A stretch of DNA of 64,000 nt from Sedimenticola sp. (GTDB taxonomy: Bacteria; Pseudomonadota; Gammaproteobacteria; Chromatiales; Chromatiaceae). Location of the stretch: contig JALXAM010000002.1 of the NCBI GenBank assembly GCA_026992075.1, positions 25,996-89,995 on the forward strand, written 5' to 3'. A program made the position numbers and the translations under genes. Under the pieces are notes generated by a model. That model did not search any database. It had not been told where the DNA came from and saw only the letters and a list, made by a program, of their open reading frames with translations. Below, piece after piece: positions 9,976 to 21,963 of the stretch; the stretch's first letter is position 1, and every line of letters begins with the position of its first letter.

Positions 9976-10140
9976 CGAAAAAGCAATCTTTTAATTTAAT
10001 TAGTATATACTGAAATACCACTTGGGGTCCAGGGCTATGATCTTGGAGCCCCTTCTTCGATTTGCATGGAAAAATTTGCCGGAGTGGCGGTTTGTTTTCG
10101 TGGGAAGTCGAGATTGAAAGAAACGACTTGGTGAGAAACC

Positions 10141-11454
10141 ATGCAATACAAACGCAATGTCAAAAGGGTGGTGAAGCAGGCCCGTTCTCCCTCCGCCTGG
10201 CGGACACGATTGGTCTTCTGGATCGGTGCCGTGTTGGTTGGGGTGGCCTCCACGCTGTTGGCCTTGGGCAGCGGCCTGGCCGACCACTATTTCCAGGAAT
10301 GGGCCATCCGCTGGAGCTGGCTGCCTCTGCTGCTCACGCCACTGGGACTGGTGGCCATCACTTGGGCCACCCGGACCCTCTTTCCCGGTGGTGAGGGGAG
10401 CGGTATACCCCAAGCCATTGCGGCGCTGGAGCTGTCCGAGCGCAGCGATCGCAGCGCGGTGCTCTCGCTGCGCATAGCCCTGGGCAAGGGGCTGGCCATC
10501 GTGCTGGGGCTGCTTTGCGGTGCCTCCATCGGCCGCGAGGGGCCCACGGTGCACATCGCCGCCTCCATCATGTACAGCCTGCATCGCCTGGCCACCTTTC
10601 CCATTCACCATGTGAGAAAGGGATTGATCCTTGCCGGCGGTGCTGCTGGGCTTGCGGCCGCATTCAACACGCCTCTGGCGGGGGTGATGTTCGCCATCGA
10701 GGAGATGAGCCGTAGCTTCGAGGAGCGGATCACCGGTAGCCTGATGGTGGCAGTGATCCTGGCTGGCATGACCGCGCTCATGATCCAGGGGAATTACACC
10801 TATTTCGGCACCTACTCCTCACAACTCGATCCCTGGGAGTCCCTTGGCGTGATCGCAGTGGCCGGAATCGTGGGTGGAGCGGCGGGAGGGCTGTTCTCCA
10901 CCGCCCTGATTCTCGGCAGCCGCCGCCTGAAACCCTTTCGCTCTCGCCATCCCTATCTGCTGGCGCTGCTGTGTGGACTGGTGGTGGCCGCCATCGGAGT
11001 GGCTTCGGAAAACGCCACCTGGGGCACGGGTTACGAGACGGCGCGCAATATGCTCGAGGGCACCGAGACCGCCAGTCCCTGGTATGCACCGTTGAAATTC
11101 CTGGCCACCCTGTTTTCTTACCTGAGCGGCATTCCGGGAGGGATATTCGCACCCAGCCTTTCCGTGGGTGCGGGTTTCGGTCACGACCTGACGGCGCTCT
11201 TTCCCCATGCTCCCGTGGTGGCGGTGGGCTTGCTGGGCATGGTGGGTTATTTCACCGGAGTGGTGCAGACCCCCATCACCGCCGTCACCATCATCATGGA
11301 GATGACCGACGATCACCGCCTGCTGTTGCCCTTGATGGCCACCGCATTGCTGGCCAATGGGGTCTCCCGGCTGATCTGCCATGAGCCCATCTATCGGGCC
11401 ATGTCCCGGGATTTCCTCCGCATGGCGCGCAGAGCCGAAAAAGAGGGCCGTTGA
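10141..11454 (+). CDS. ClC family chloride channel/transporter
   Basis: GEGSGIPQ, GREGPTVH, GLAAAFNTPLAGVMFAIEE, GIPGGIFAPSLSVGAGFG motifs. Confidence 0.94.
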   Translation: MQYKRNVKRVVKQARSPSAWRTRLVFWIGAVLVGVASTLLALGSGLADHYFQEWAIRWSWLPLLLTPLGLVAITWATRTLFPGGEGSGIPQAIAALELSERSDRSAVLSLRIALGKGLAIVLGLLCGASIGREGPTVHIAASIMYSLHRLATFPIHHVRKGLILAGGAAGLAAAFNTPLAGVMFAIEEMSRSFEERITGSLMVAVILAGMTALMIQGNYTYFGTYSSQLDPWESLGVIAVAGIVGGAAGGLFSTALILGSRRLKPFRSRHPYLLALLCGLVVAAIGVASENATWGTGYETARNMLEGTETASPWYAPLKFLATLFSYLSGIPGGIFAPSLSVGAGFGHDLTALFPHAPVVAVGLLGMVGYFTGVVQTPITAVTIIMEMTDDHRLLLPLMATALLANGVSRLICHEPIYRAMSRDFLRMARRAEKEGR

Positions 11455-11677
11455 TGCGGAGGCGCTGCGGCAGACCCGAATCTACGGGGCCGGGTGGCAT
11501 GGCATGGGGATCGTAGACTCAGGATTCAGCCTGAGATCTGACCGTCGCTCGGTTGGATGGAGGTCCGAGCGCTCGACCAGCAAAGACAAAGCGGAATTGC
11601 TACCGATGGCGAAATATTCGACAATCCCAGCCATTCGTGCCTCCTGAACATCCCGGTGGATGCCGGGCAGAGACCCT

Positions 11678-13498
11678 ATGCCGAAGATCCAGATCACCGA
11701 CGTCATCCTGCGTGACGCCCACCAGTCTCTCGTCGCCACCCGCATGCGCACCGAGGACATGCTGCCGGCCTGCGACCGGCTCGACCGTGCCGGTTACTGG
11801 TCGCTGGAATGCTGGGGCGGGGCCACCTACGACGCCTGCATCCGGTTCCTGAAAGAGGATCCCTGGGAACGGCTGCGCAAGCTCCGGGAGGCGCTTCCCA
11901 ACACCCGCACCCAGATGCTGCTGCGGGGGCAGAACCTGCTGGGCTACCGTCATTACGCCGATGACGTGGTGCGGGCCTTCGTGCTCAAGGCGGCGGAAAA
12001 CGGCATGGACGTGTTCCGCATCTTCGATGCGCTCAACGACATCCGCAACATGGAGACCGCCGTGGCCGCGGTGAAGGAGGCGGATAAACACGCCCAAGGG
12101 ACCATCTGCTACACCGTGAGCCCGGTGCACACCATCGAGGGCTTCGTGGAGCTGGCCAAGGGTCTGGCAGAGATGGGCTGTGACAGCCTGGCGATCAAGG
12201 ACATGGCGGGCCTGCTCACGCCCTATGCCACGGAGGCACTGGTGAAGGCGCTCAAGCAGGCGGTGGACCTGCCGTTGCACATCCACTCCCACAGCACTTC
12301 CGGGCTGGCGGCCATGTGCCATCTGAAGGCCATCGAAGCGGGGGCGGAGCACGTGGACACCGCCATCTCCTCCTGGTCGGGGGGCACCAGCCATCCGCCC
12401 ACCGAATCCCTGGTGGCCGGCCTGCGGGGGACCGAGTACGACACCGGGATGGATCTGGAGCTGCTGCAGGAGCTGGCGCTCTATTTCCACGAGGTGCGCA
12501 AGAAGTATCACCAGTTCGAGAGCGAGTTCACCGGCGTGGACACCCGGGTGCAGGTGAACCAGATCCCCGGCGGCATGATCTCCAATCTGGCCAATCAGTT
12601 GAAGGAGCAGAATGCGCTGGACCGGATGCCGGAGGTGATGGAGGAGATCCCCCGGGTGCGCAAGGATCTCGGTTATCCGCCGCTGGTGACACCCACCTCC
12701 CAGATCGTGGGCACCCAGGCGGTGATCAACGTGCTCACCGGAGAGCGTTACCAGACCATCACCAACGAAGTGAAGCTCTACCTCCAGGGCGGCTACGGAC
12801 GTCCTCCCGGTCCGGTGAACGAGGAGCTGCGCCGCAAGGCGGTGGGCAAACAGGAGATCATAGAGGGTCGGCCGGCCGACCTGCTGGCGCCGGAACTGGA
12901 GCAGCTCCGCCAGGAGATCGGCGATCTGGCGAAGTCGGACGAAGACGTGCTCACCTACGCCATGTTTCCCGAGGTGGGCCGCCAGTTCCTGGAACAGCGG
13001 GCTGCTGGCACCCTGCACCCAGAGCCGCTGGAGCCCCCGCCCGGAGACGGCTCCCAGGAGCGGGCCCCCACCGAATTCAACATCGTGCTCCACGGCGAGA
13101 CCTACCACGTCAAGATCACCGGTGCTGGCCATAAGGGGCAGCCGGAACGCCACTTCTATCTCACCGTGGATGGCGTGCCCGAGGAGGCGCTGGTGGAGAC
13201 CCTGGATGAAGTGGTGCTCACCGGCGGCGCCGAAGGGGCGGTGGGCAAGGCCATCGCCGGTCGCCGTCCCAAGCCCACCGAGGAGGGGCATGTCACCACC
13301 TCCATGCCGGGCAGCATCGTCGATGTGCTGGTGAAGGAGGGGGACGAGATAAAAGCGGGCCAGCCAGTACTCATCACCGAGGCCATGAAGATGGAGACCG
13401 AGGTGCAGGCACCCATCTCCGGCAAGGTGACCGCCGTCTACGTGCAGAAAGGGGACGCGGTGAACCCGGACGAGGTGCTGGTTGAAATCAAGCCCTGA
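11678..13498 (+). CDS. oadA: Carboxyltransferase plus biotin carrier (pyruvate carboxylase subunit B / oxaloacetate decarboxylase alpha-like)
   Basis: ITDVILRDAHQSLVATRMRTEDM..., biotinylation motif TEAMKMETEVQAP near the C terminus. Confidence 0.93.
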   Translation: MPKIQITDVILRDAHQSLVATRMRTEDMLPACDRLDRAGYWSLECWGGATYDACIRFLKEDPWERLRKLREALPNTRTQMLLRGQNLLGYRHYADDVVRAFVLKAAENGMDVFRIFDALNDIRNMETAVAAVKEADKHAQGTICYTVSPVHTIEGFVELAKGLAEMGCDSLAIKDMAGLLTPYATEALVKALKQAVDLPLHIHSHSTSGLAAMCHLKAIEAGAEHVDTAISSWSGGTSHPPTESLVAGLRGTEYDTGMDLELLQELALYFHEVRKKYHQFESEFTGVDTRVQVNQIPGGMISNLANQLKEQNALDRMPEVMEEIPRVRKDLGYPPLVTPTSQIVGTQAVINVLTGERYQTITNEVKLYLQGGYGRPPGPVNEELRRKAVGKQEIIEGRPADLLAPELEQLRQEIGDLAKSDEDVLTYAMFPEVGRQFLEQRAAGTLHPEPLEPPPGDGSQERAPTEFNIVLHGETYHVKITGAGHKGQPERHFYLTVDGVPEEALVETLDEVVLTGGAEGAVGKAIAGRRPKPTEEGHVTTSMPGSIVDVLVKEGDEIKAGQPVLITEAMKMETEVQAPISGKVTAVYVQKGDAVNPDEVLVEIKP

Positions 13499-14390
13499 GA
13501 GCCCACGCATCGGCCTGGCGCTGGGCAGCGGCTCGGCCCGGGGCTGGGCGCATATCGGAATTCTTCATGCCCTGGAGGAGATGGGGGTCCGCCCCCAGGT
13601 GATCACCGGTTGCTCCATCGGCTCCATCGTGGCGGCGGCCTATGCCGCCGGCAATCTCCACTCCCTGGAAAGCTGGGTGCGGTCGTTGCGCAAGCGCGAC
13701 GTGGCCGGTTTCTTCGATATCGGCTGGCGGCTCAACGGCATCATCGACTCGCAGCGGCTGCGCACTTTTCTGGACCGTTACGTGGTCTCCGAGGCGCAAC
13801 AGATCGATGCCCTGCAGCTGACCTATGGTAGCGTGGCCACCGATCTGGCCAATGGGCGGGAGATCTGGTTCACCGAGGGGCGGGCGTTGGACTCCATCAT
13901 GGCCTCCATCGCCCTGCCGGGGCTGTTCGTTCCGGTGAAGCAGGGGCACCGCTGGCTGGTGGATGGCGGCCTGGTGAACCCGGTACCGGTATCCCTGTGT
14001 CATGCCCTGGGTGCGGAGATCGTCATCGCGGTGAATCTCAACGGGGACATCGTGGGACGCCACCTGGGCCGTGCTCGTAATGAAGAGGAGGCGGGTGCCC
14101 TGGATGCCATCCTGGACACATTGAGGGAATATTCCTCCAGTTTCTTTCCCCAAATGGACGAGGAGAGCCCTCCGGGACTGTTCGATATCATCGCCAGCGC
14201 CATCAACATCACTCAGGACCGCATCACCCGCAGCCGCATGGCTGGAGACCCGCCGGACGTGCTGCTCACGCCAAGGCTGGCGCATATCGGGCTGCTGGAA
14301 TTCCATCGTGCCGACGAGGCCATCGAGGAGGGCAGACGATGCGTGGAGATACTACGTCCTTCCATTGAATTCATATTGGAACGGGGGTAG
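13482..14390 (+). CDS. Patatin-like phospholipase (RssA-like)
   Basis: GLALGSGSARGWAHIGILHALEEMG, GCSIGS (GxSxG) and DGGLVNPVPV (DGG) motifs; TTG start likely. Confidence 0.9.
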   Translation: MKSSPESPRIGLALGSGSARGWAHIGILHALEEMGVRPQVITGCSIGSIVAAAYAAGNLHSLESWVRSLRKRDVAGFFDIGWRLNGIIDSQRLRTFLDRYVVSEAQQIDALQLTYGSVATDLANGREIWFTEGRALDSIMASIALPGLFVPVKQGHRWLVDGGLVNPVPVSLCHALGAEIVIAVNLNGDIVGRHLGRARNEEEAGALDAILDTLREYSSSFFPQMDEESPPGLFDIIASAINITQDRITRSRMAGDPPDVLLTPRLAHIGLLEFHRADEAIEEGRRCVEILRPSIEFILERG

Positions 14391-14468
14391 GCTTCTGGGT
14401 GTTCCCGTCGTTTCGCGGATATCGATTTGTGTCCGCCGCATCATCGGGAAATCCAGGCACCAGCTCGA

Positions 14469-15647
14469 GTGAGAATATTGAATTCCCTGGAAAAAACCCT
14501 TTCCAGACCGCTGTCCGACGCTTCTTCCAGGGTAACCGGCCGGGTACGCCACGAGCAGCTTCGTCTGCTGGTGCGCCACCTGCATGTCATCCTGCCCGGG
14601 AGTCTTGCCATTGCCCTGCTGCTGGCCTGGGGCTTTGGCTCTCATGCCGGCACCCTGGCCGCCACGGCCTGGTTCCTTTCCATCGCACTGCTGGTGGTGG
14701 TGCGTCTGGCGGTGGTCAAAAGGCTGATGGTGCGCAGCGACGAGAATGGCGACTACGAGCCATTGCGCCTGACGCTGGTCTTCAGCGCTCTGGTCTCCGG
14801 TTGTATCTGGGGATCGGGCGGAATCCTCTTTTTCGATCCCGATGACGCCTACGGCTTCGCCCTGCTGGTGATCGCGCTGGGAGGGGTGGTGGCTGGCTCA
14901 CTGGGGCCGCACTCCTACTATTTTCCCAATTACGTGGCTTTCGCCGTTCCCACCATGCTGCCGTTGATCCTGGTGCTTGGGCTGCAGGAGAGTGCTTTCT
15001 ACCGGCTGGTGGCGGTGGCCATGCTCTTCTATCTGTTCCTCAATCTCTATTATTCCAAACAGTACGAGGGCATGGTGATTCGTTCCATCCAGTTGCAGTT
15101 CTCCAACCAGGATCTGCTGGAGGAGCTGCAGCAGAGCAACCGCCGCCTGAAGGTCTACTCCTTCACCGATTCGCTCACCGGCATCGCCAACCGGCGTCAG
15201 TTCGATCTCGACTTCGAAGCGGCCTGCACCGAGGCACGGCAGCAGGACCGGCCGTTGGCGCTGCTGCTGCTGGACGTTGATCACTTCAAGGAATACAACG
15301 ACACCCACGGACATGCCGCTGGCGACGAGGTGCTCAGAGGCATTGCCGGAATTCTGGTGGACTCCTGCCGGGAGTTGGAGAATTGTGGTCGGCCCGCCCG
15401 TATTGGCGGTGAGGAGTTTGCGGTGCTGGCTTGGCTGGACGAGAGGGAGGCCTATCGCATAGGCGAGTTGCTGCGCCAGCGTATCGAATCCGGCCTGAAG
15501 CCGGAGGGACGCAGGGTCACCATCAGCGTCGGTGTCGGCAGCCGCCGGGCGGGGGAGTGCGAAGGTCCTCAGGCGTTGTTCCAGCGCGCCGACCGTAACC
15601 TCTATCGCGCCAAGGCGGCCGGACGCAACCGGGTGCTGGCCGGCTGA
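14469..15647 (+). CDS. Membrane-bound diguanylate cyclase (GGDEF)
   Basis: Several N-terminal TM segments; SLTGIANRRQFD..., RIGGEEFAVL catalytic motif; start uncertain (GTG chosen). Confidence 0.88.
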   Translation: MRILNSLEKTLSRPLSDASSRVTGRVRHEQLRLLVRHLHVILPGSLAIALLLAWGFGSHAGTLAATAWFLSIALLVVVRLAVVKRLMVRSDENGDYEPLRLTLVFSALVSGCIWGSGGILFFDPDDAYGFALLVIALGGVVAGSLGPHSYYFPNYVAFAVPTMLPLILVLGLQESAFYRLVAVAMLFYLFLNLYYSKQYEGMVIRSIQLQFSNQDLLEELQQSNRRLKVYSFTDSLTGIANRRQFDLDFEAACTEARQQDRPLALLLLDVDHFKEYNDTHGHAAGDEVLRGIAGILVDSCRELENCGRPARIGGEEFAVLAWLDEREAYRIGELLRQRIESGLKPEGRRVTISVGVGSRRAGECEGPQALFQRADRNLYRAKAAGRNRVLAG

Positions 15648-15725
15648 AGCTGGTGAATCCATGGCCAATTGCTCCGGGATGCGTCATAATCTCCCGCCAC
15701 GATCGCAGATCGATACCCGTTCATG

Positions 15726-15835
15726 GTGATCGTATCGGTCCCCTCGCAACAGCCAGCTGTGAACCCGGTCAGGCCCGGAAGGGAGCAGCCGCAGCAGTGA
15801 CGCTGTGTGCCGGGGTGTGGCTGGTACGATCGCCA
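15726..15835 (+). ncRNA. ffs: 4.5S RNA, signal recognition particle RNA (bacterial small SRP)
   Basis: GTCAGGCCCGGAAGGGAGCAGC core and GTGTGCCGGGGTGTGGCTGG match the E. coli 4.5S layout; ends ggtgatcgta / tacgatcgcc pair to close the stem. Confidence 0.93.
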
Positions 15836-15858
15836 CCATTTTCCGCTTCGGTCGATTG

Positions 15859-17490
15859 ATGTCCTACCAGGTACTCGCGCGCAAGTGGCGCCCCCGAAAC
15901 TTCTCCGAGATGGTGGGGCAGGAGCATGTGGTGCGCGCCCTGAGCAACGCCCTGGACAACGACCGGCTGCACCATGCCTACCTGTTCACCGGCACCCGGG
16001 GGGTGGGCAAGACCACCCTGGCGCGCATCCTGGCCAAGTCGCTCAACTGCGAAAAGGGGGTGAGTTCCACCCCCTGCGGCGAATGCAGCGCCTGCCGCGA
16101 GGTGGACGAGGGGCGCTTTGCCGACCTCATCGAGGTGGACGCCGCCTCGCGCACCAAGGTGGACCAGACCCGGGAGCTGCTGGAGAATGTTCCCTTCGCA
16201 CCCATTCGGGGACGGTACAAGGTGTACCTCATCGACGAGGTGCACATGTTCTCCGACTCCAGTTTCAACGCTCTGCTGAAGACGCTGGAGGAGCCGCCCC
16301 CCCACGTGAAGTTCCTGCTGGCCACCACCGACCCGCAGAAGGTGCCGGTCACCGTGCTCTCCCGCTGCCTGCAGCTCAACCTCAAGCGGCTGCCGGCCTC
16401 CCGCATACAAGGACAGTTCGAGCACATCCTGGAGGCGGAGGGGATTTCCTGGGAGGCGCCGGCCCTGGCGCTTCTGGCCCGTGCCGCCGATGGCAGCATG
16501 CGCGACGGGCTCAGCCTGCTGGACCAGGCCATCGGTTTCGGGGGTGGCAGTGTGCGAGAGGCCGACGTCAAGGCGATGCTTGGGGTGCTGGCCCAGGACC
16601 GGCTGCCGGAGCTGATGCAACGGGTGGCCGAAAACGACGCTCCGGGACTGCTATCGCTCATCGCTGCCATGGCCGAGGAGTCTCCCGATTTCAGTGCCCT
16701 GCTCAGAGAGCTGGTGACTCTCTTGCACCGGGTGGCGCTGCTGCAGATGGCCCCGGAAGTGGCAGAGGAGAGCTGGGGGGATCCGGCACCGCTCCAGGCC
16801 CTGGCGGAAACCTTCCATCCCGAGGAGGTGCAGCTCTTCTACGAGATCGCTCTGCGTGGCCAGCGTGATCTGCCTCTGGCACCGGACCCGCGCAGTGGTT
16901 TCGAGATGGTGATGCTGCGGCTGCTTGCCTTTCGCCCCGACACCGGTCCGGCACCGGAAACTTCTTCTGCTGGAAACGGTTCCCGGCTCCGGCCATCCTC
17001 TTCCCAGGCTTCCTCTAGGTCTAGGGAACCGGCGGAAACCGCTGCTCCCCGGGCGATGTACGAGCCACCCGCGGAAGCACCAGCCAAAGGCGTGCTGGAG
17101 CCGGGCCGCTGGCACGAGATCGTGTCGGTGCTCGGTCTCAGCGGCATTTCGGCCCAGCTCGCGGCCCACAGCATCGTGAAACGCTGGGATGGCCGCAAGC
17201 TGGTATTGGGACTGGATGCGGAGAACCGGGCCTTGCTGGTGGGCAGCCGGGCGCTGGAGAAATTGCAGCAGGCTCTGGCGGCGTGGTTGGAGCAGCCCCT
17301 CACTGTGGAGATCGAACTGCAGGAGGTGGCGGGAGAGACCCCGGCCCGCCGGGCGGCGCGGGAGGCGCAGGCGCGCCGGGAGTCGGTGCTGCAGGAGTTG
17401 CGTCAGGATCCGGTGGTGCGCATGCTGCAGGAGACCTTCGACGCGGAGTTGCAGGAAGAGAGCCTGGAACTGCCCCGCAAGCAGTCCTGA
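15859..17490 (+). CDS. dnaX: DNA polymerase III subunit gamma/tau
   Basis: MSYQVLARKWRPRNFSEMVGQEHVVRALSNAL...GTRGVGKTTLARILAKSLNC. Confidence 0.97.
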   Translation: MSYQVLARKWRPRNFSEMVGQEHVVRALSNALDNDRLHHAYLFTGTRGVGKTTLARILAKSLNCEKGVSSTPCGECSACREVDEGRFADLIEVDAASRTKVDQTRELLENVPFAPIRGRYKVYLIDEVHMFSDSSFNALLKTLEEPPPHVKFLLATTDPQKVPVTVLSRCLQLNLKRLPASRIQGQFEHILEAEGISWEAPALALLARAADGSMRDGLSLLDQAIGFGGGSVREADVKAMLGVLAQDRLPELMQRVAENDAPGLLSLIAAMAEESPDFSALLRELVTLLHRVALLQMAPEVAEESWGDPAPLQALAETFHPEEVQLFYEIALRGQRDLPLAPDPRSGFEMVMLRLLAFRPDTGPAPETSSAGNGSRLRPSSSQASSRSREPAETAAPRAMYEPPAEAPAKGVLEPGRWHEIVSVLGLSGISAQLAAHSIVKRWDGRKLVLGLDAENRALLVGSRALEKLQQALAAWLEQPLTVEIELQEVAGETPARRAAREAQARRESVLQELRQDPVVRMLQETFDAELQEESLELPRKQS

Positions 17491-17538
17491 AATGTCCGTC
17501 CATGATAATATTCTAGTTGAATAAAACAACGTAAGGTG

Positions 17539-17868
17539 ATGAATATGAAGGGTGGTTTGGGGAACCTGATGAAGCAGGCCCAGAAGATCCAGGAAGAGAT
17601 GGCCAAGGCCCAGGAGGAGCTGGCACGGGCCGAGGTCACCGGGGAGTCCGGTGGCGGCCTGGTGAAGGTGACCATGAATGGCCGCCACGAAGTGCGTCGG
17701 GTGGAGATCGACGACAGCCTTCTGGGGGACGACAAGGAGATGCTGGAGGATCTGGTGGCGGCCGCCTGCAACGATGCGGCGCATCGCATCGAGGAGATGA
17801 CCCGCGAGCAGATGAGTGGTCTCACCGCCGGGCTGCCATTGCCTCCCGGGATGAAGCTGCCTTTCTGA
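17539..17868 (+). CDS. ybaB: YbaB/EbfC family nucleoid-associated protein
   Basis: [24 protein letters not shown]...; located between dnaX and recR. Confidence 0.95.
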   Translation: MNMKGGLGNLMKQAQKIQEEMAKAQEELARAEVTGESGGGLVKVTMNGRHEVRRVEIDDSLLGDDKEMLEDLVAAACNDAAHRIEEMTREQMSGLTAGLPLPPGMKLPF

Positions 17869-17869
17869 G

Positions 17870-18472
17870 ATGGCCGGAGACTCCCTGCTGCAACGGCTGG
17901 TGGAGGGCTTCTGCTGCCTGCCAGGCGTGGGGCCCAAGACCGCCCAACGCATGGCCTATCATTTGCTGGAACGCGACCGGGAAGGGGGGCGCAGGCTGGC
18001 CGGCCTGCTCGCGGAATCCATGGAACGCATCGGCCGCTGTAAACAGTGCCGCACCCTCACCGAATCCGAGATCTGTTCCATCTGCGCCAACGAAAAGCGG
18101 GATGCCAGCCGGCTCTGCGTGGTGGAGTCGCCAGCGGACGTGGCCGCCATCGAACAGGCCACCGACTACCGGGGACGTTACTTCGTACTGGGAGGGCGCC
18201 TTTCTCCACTGGATGGCCTGGGGCCGGCCGAGATCGGTCTCGATCTGCTGGATCGGCGGCTGGAGCAGGAAGAGATCGAAGAGTTGATCCTGGCCACCAA
18301 TCCCACCGTGGAGGGGGAGGCCACCGCCCAGTACATCGGCGACATGGCGGCCCACCATGGCATCACCTGCAGCCGCATCGCCCATGGCGTGCCCCTGGGG
18401 GGCGAGCTCGAATACGTGGATGGCGGCACCCTGGCCCACGCCTTCCTGGGCCGCCGCCGCATGGGCGAATGA
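17870..18472 (+). CDS. recR: Recombination mediator RecR
   Basis: [40 protein letters not shown] zinc finger, TOPRIM region. Confidence 0.97.
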   Translation: MAGDSLLQRLVEGFCCLPGVGPKTAQRMAYHLLERDREGGRRLAGLLAESMERIGRCKQCRTLTESEICSICANEKRDASRLCVVESPADVAAIEQATDYRGRYFVLGGRLSPLDGLGPAEIGLDLLDRRLEQEEIEELILATNPTVEGEATAQYIGDMAAHHGITCSRIAHGVPLGGELEYVDGGTLAHAFLGRRRMGE

Positions 18473-18534
18473 GGCATCCTGGATCCGACCCGGGAGAAAG
18501 AAAAAATCTACCGAAACAACGAAGAGTTGAGAAT

Positions 18535-18879
18535 ATGAGTGAATGTATTTTCTGCAAAATCGCCCAGGGTGAAATCCCGGCGGAGGTGGTCCACGAAACG
18601 GACGAACTGCTGGCCTTCCGGGATCTCAACCCCCAGGCACCCACCCATATCCTGGTGATCCCCAGAAAACACATCGCCACCCTAAACGACCTGGAGGAGA
18701 AGGATGCTGAGCTGATGGGGAGGCTGTATCTTGCGGCCAAGGAGATCGCCGCGGCGGAGGGGATTGCCGAAAGGGGTTACCGTACCGTGGTCAATTGCAA
18801 CCCGGAGGCTGGGCAGACGGTGTTCCACATTCATCTGCATCTGCTGGGCGGCCGGCCCATGGGGTGGCCGCCGGGGTGA
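18535..18879 (+). CDS. HIT-domain protein (HinT-like)
   Basis: CIFCKIAQGEIPAEVVHETDELLAF...GQTVFHIHLHLLGGR. Confidence 0.95.
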   Translation: MSECIFCKIAQGEIPAEVVHETDELLAFRDLNPQAPTHILVIPRKHIATLNDLEEKDAELMGRLYLAAKEIAAAEGIAERGYRTVVNCNPEAGQTVFHIHLHLLGGRPMGWPPG

Positions 18880-19127
18880 ACAGCTGGATCGACGAGGCAA
18901 CCCACCGGATGCACCGCGCGGTGGACTGGCTGCACGGACTGGCCAGGCGCGGCATGGCGCGTGAAGTGGTGATCTGGAAACCGGGTGGGCGGGAGCTCTA
19001 CACCACCAACCTCACCGTGGCGGTGCTGGTGCTGGCGGTGACCACGCTGTTGTTTTTGCCACTGGTGGTATTGCTGTTGCTGGTGGGTTGGCTCACCGGG
19101 TTCAGGGTCTCGGTGGAACCGTCGTAG
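18876..19127 (+). CDS. Small membrane protein, DUF4342-like
   Basis: GTG start overlapping the hinT stop; WIDEATHRMHRAVDWLH...VVIWKPGGRELYTTNLTVAVLVL and a TM segment. Confidence 0.65.
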   Translation: MNSWIDEATHRMHRAVDWLHGLARRGMAREVVIWKPGGRELYTTNLTVAVLVLAVTTLLFLPLVVLLLLVGWLTGFRVSVEPS

Positions 19128-19135
19128 GTCCGGCT

Positions 19136-20762
<1,627 letters not shown>

Positions 20763-20766
<4 letters not shown>

Positions 20767-21113
20767 TTTTCTTGCAGCAGCTCCTTGTAGGAATCCTCGG
20801 AAAAGCCCACCAGCAGGCGGTCGCCATCCACCAGCACCGGGCGCTTGATGATGGAGGGGGTCTCCAGCATGATGCGGATGGCGCTCTTCTCGTCGATGTT
20901 GTCGCGCACCTCCTGGGGCAGCTTGCGCCACATCATGCCACGCCGGTTGAGCAGTGTCTCCCAACCCGCCTTTTCGATCCAGCCCCGCAGCCGTCCCTCG
21001 TCGACCCCTTCCTTCCTGTAGTCGTGGAAACGGTATTCCACACCATGCTCGTCCAGCCAGCGGCGGGCCTTCTTCATGGTGTCGCAGTTGGGGATGCCAT
21101 AGAGCTCGACCAT
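20763..21113 (-). CDS. ArsC/Spx family (YffB-like) reductase-fold protein
   Basis: [36 protein letters not shown]...KRPVLVDGDRLLVGFSE. Confidence 0.9.
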
Positions 21114-21934
21114 CAAATATCCCGCAGCAGTTCGTTGATGCCCACCTTGGAGCGGGTCTTCTCGTCCACCCGCTTGACGATGACGGCGCAGTAGAGGCTG
21201 TACTTGCCGTCCTTGGAGGGGAGGTTGCCGGGCACCACCACGGCGCCGGCGGGCACGCGACCATAGAGGATCTCGTCCTTCTCGCGGTCGTAGATGCGGG
21301 TGGACTGGCCGATGTAGACCCCCATGGAGATCACCGCCCCTTCCTCCACGATCACCCCTTCCACGATCTCGGAGCGGGCGCCGATGAAGCAGTTGTCCTC
21401 GATGATGGTGGGCGCCGCCTGCAGGGGCTCGAGCACGCCGCCGATGCCCACGCCGCCGGAGAGATGGACGTTCTTGCCGATCTGGGCGCAGGAGCCCACG
21501 GTGGCCCAGGTGTCCACCATGGTGCCGGAATCGACGTAGGCGCCGATGTTGACGTAGGAGGGCATGAGCACGCAGGAGGGGGCGATGTAGGCGCCGCGGC
21601 GCACGGCGGCGGGGGGCACCACCCGTACCCCGGACTCGCGGAAGTCGCGGGAGTTGTAGTCGGCGAACTTGGAGGGCACCTTGTCCCAGTAGTTGGTGTA
21701 GCCCCCCTTGATGAACTCGTTGTCGTTGATGCGGAAGGAGAGCAGCACCGCTTTCTTGACCCACTCGTTGACCACCCAGTCGCCGTCCTTCTTCTCGGCC
21801 ACGCGCAGCTCGCCGCGGTCGAGCCGGTCGATGGCCTCCATCACCGCGTCGCGCACCAGGGTGTCCACGTTGCGTGGCGTGATCTCGGCCCGTTTTTCGA
21901 AGGCCTCCTCGATGATGTTCTGAATGTCGCTCAT
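21113..21934 (-). CDS. dapD: 2,3,4,5-tetrahydropyridine-2,6-dicarboxylate N-succinyltransferase
   Basis: [17 protein letters not shown]..., left-handed beta-helix hexapeptide repeats, [31 protein letters not shown]. Confidence 0.97.
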   Translation of the reverse strand: MSDIQNIIEEAFEKRAEITPRNVDTLVRDAVMEAIDRLDRGELRVAEKKDGDWVVNEWVKKAVLLSFRINDNEFIKGGYTNYWDKVPSKFADYNSRDFRESGVRVVPPAAVRRGAYIAPSCVLMPSYVNIGAYVDSGTMVDTWATVGSCAQIGKNVHLSGGVGIGGVLEPLQAAPTIIEDNCFIGARSEIVEGVIVEEGAVISMGVYIGQSTRIYDREKDEILYGRVPAGAVVVPGNLPSKDGKYSLYCAVIVKRVDEKTRSKVGINELLRDI

Positions 21935-21963
21935 GTCATCCTCTCGATTTTGTTTCGATTTTG

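Noticed and set aside
9979-10140. Possible fluoride riboswitch upstream of clc
   Set aside because: No match to the crcB-motif pseudoknot consensus; only a generic hairpin seen
11455-11677. Intergenic gap before oadA with a ctcagg-attcag-cctgag palindrome
   Set aside because: Short palindrome without a T-run or recurrence; not enough to call a terminator or element
11600-13510. 636-aa - strand ORF opposite oadA
   Set aside because: Shadow ORF; the + strand encodes a full carboxyltransferase with biotin motif
16900-17490. Programmed frameshift in dnaX producing gamma
   Set aside because: No A AAA AAG-type slippery sequence recognised in the expected region
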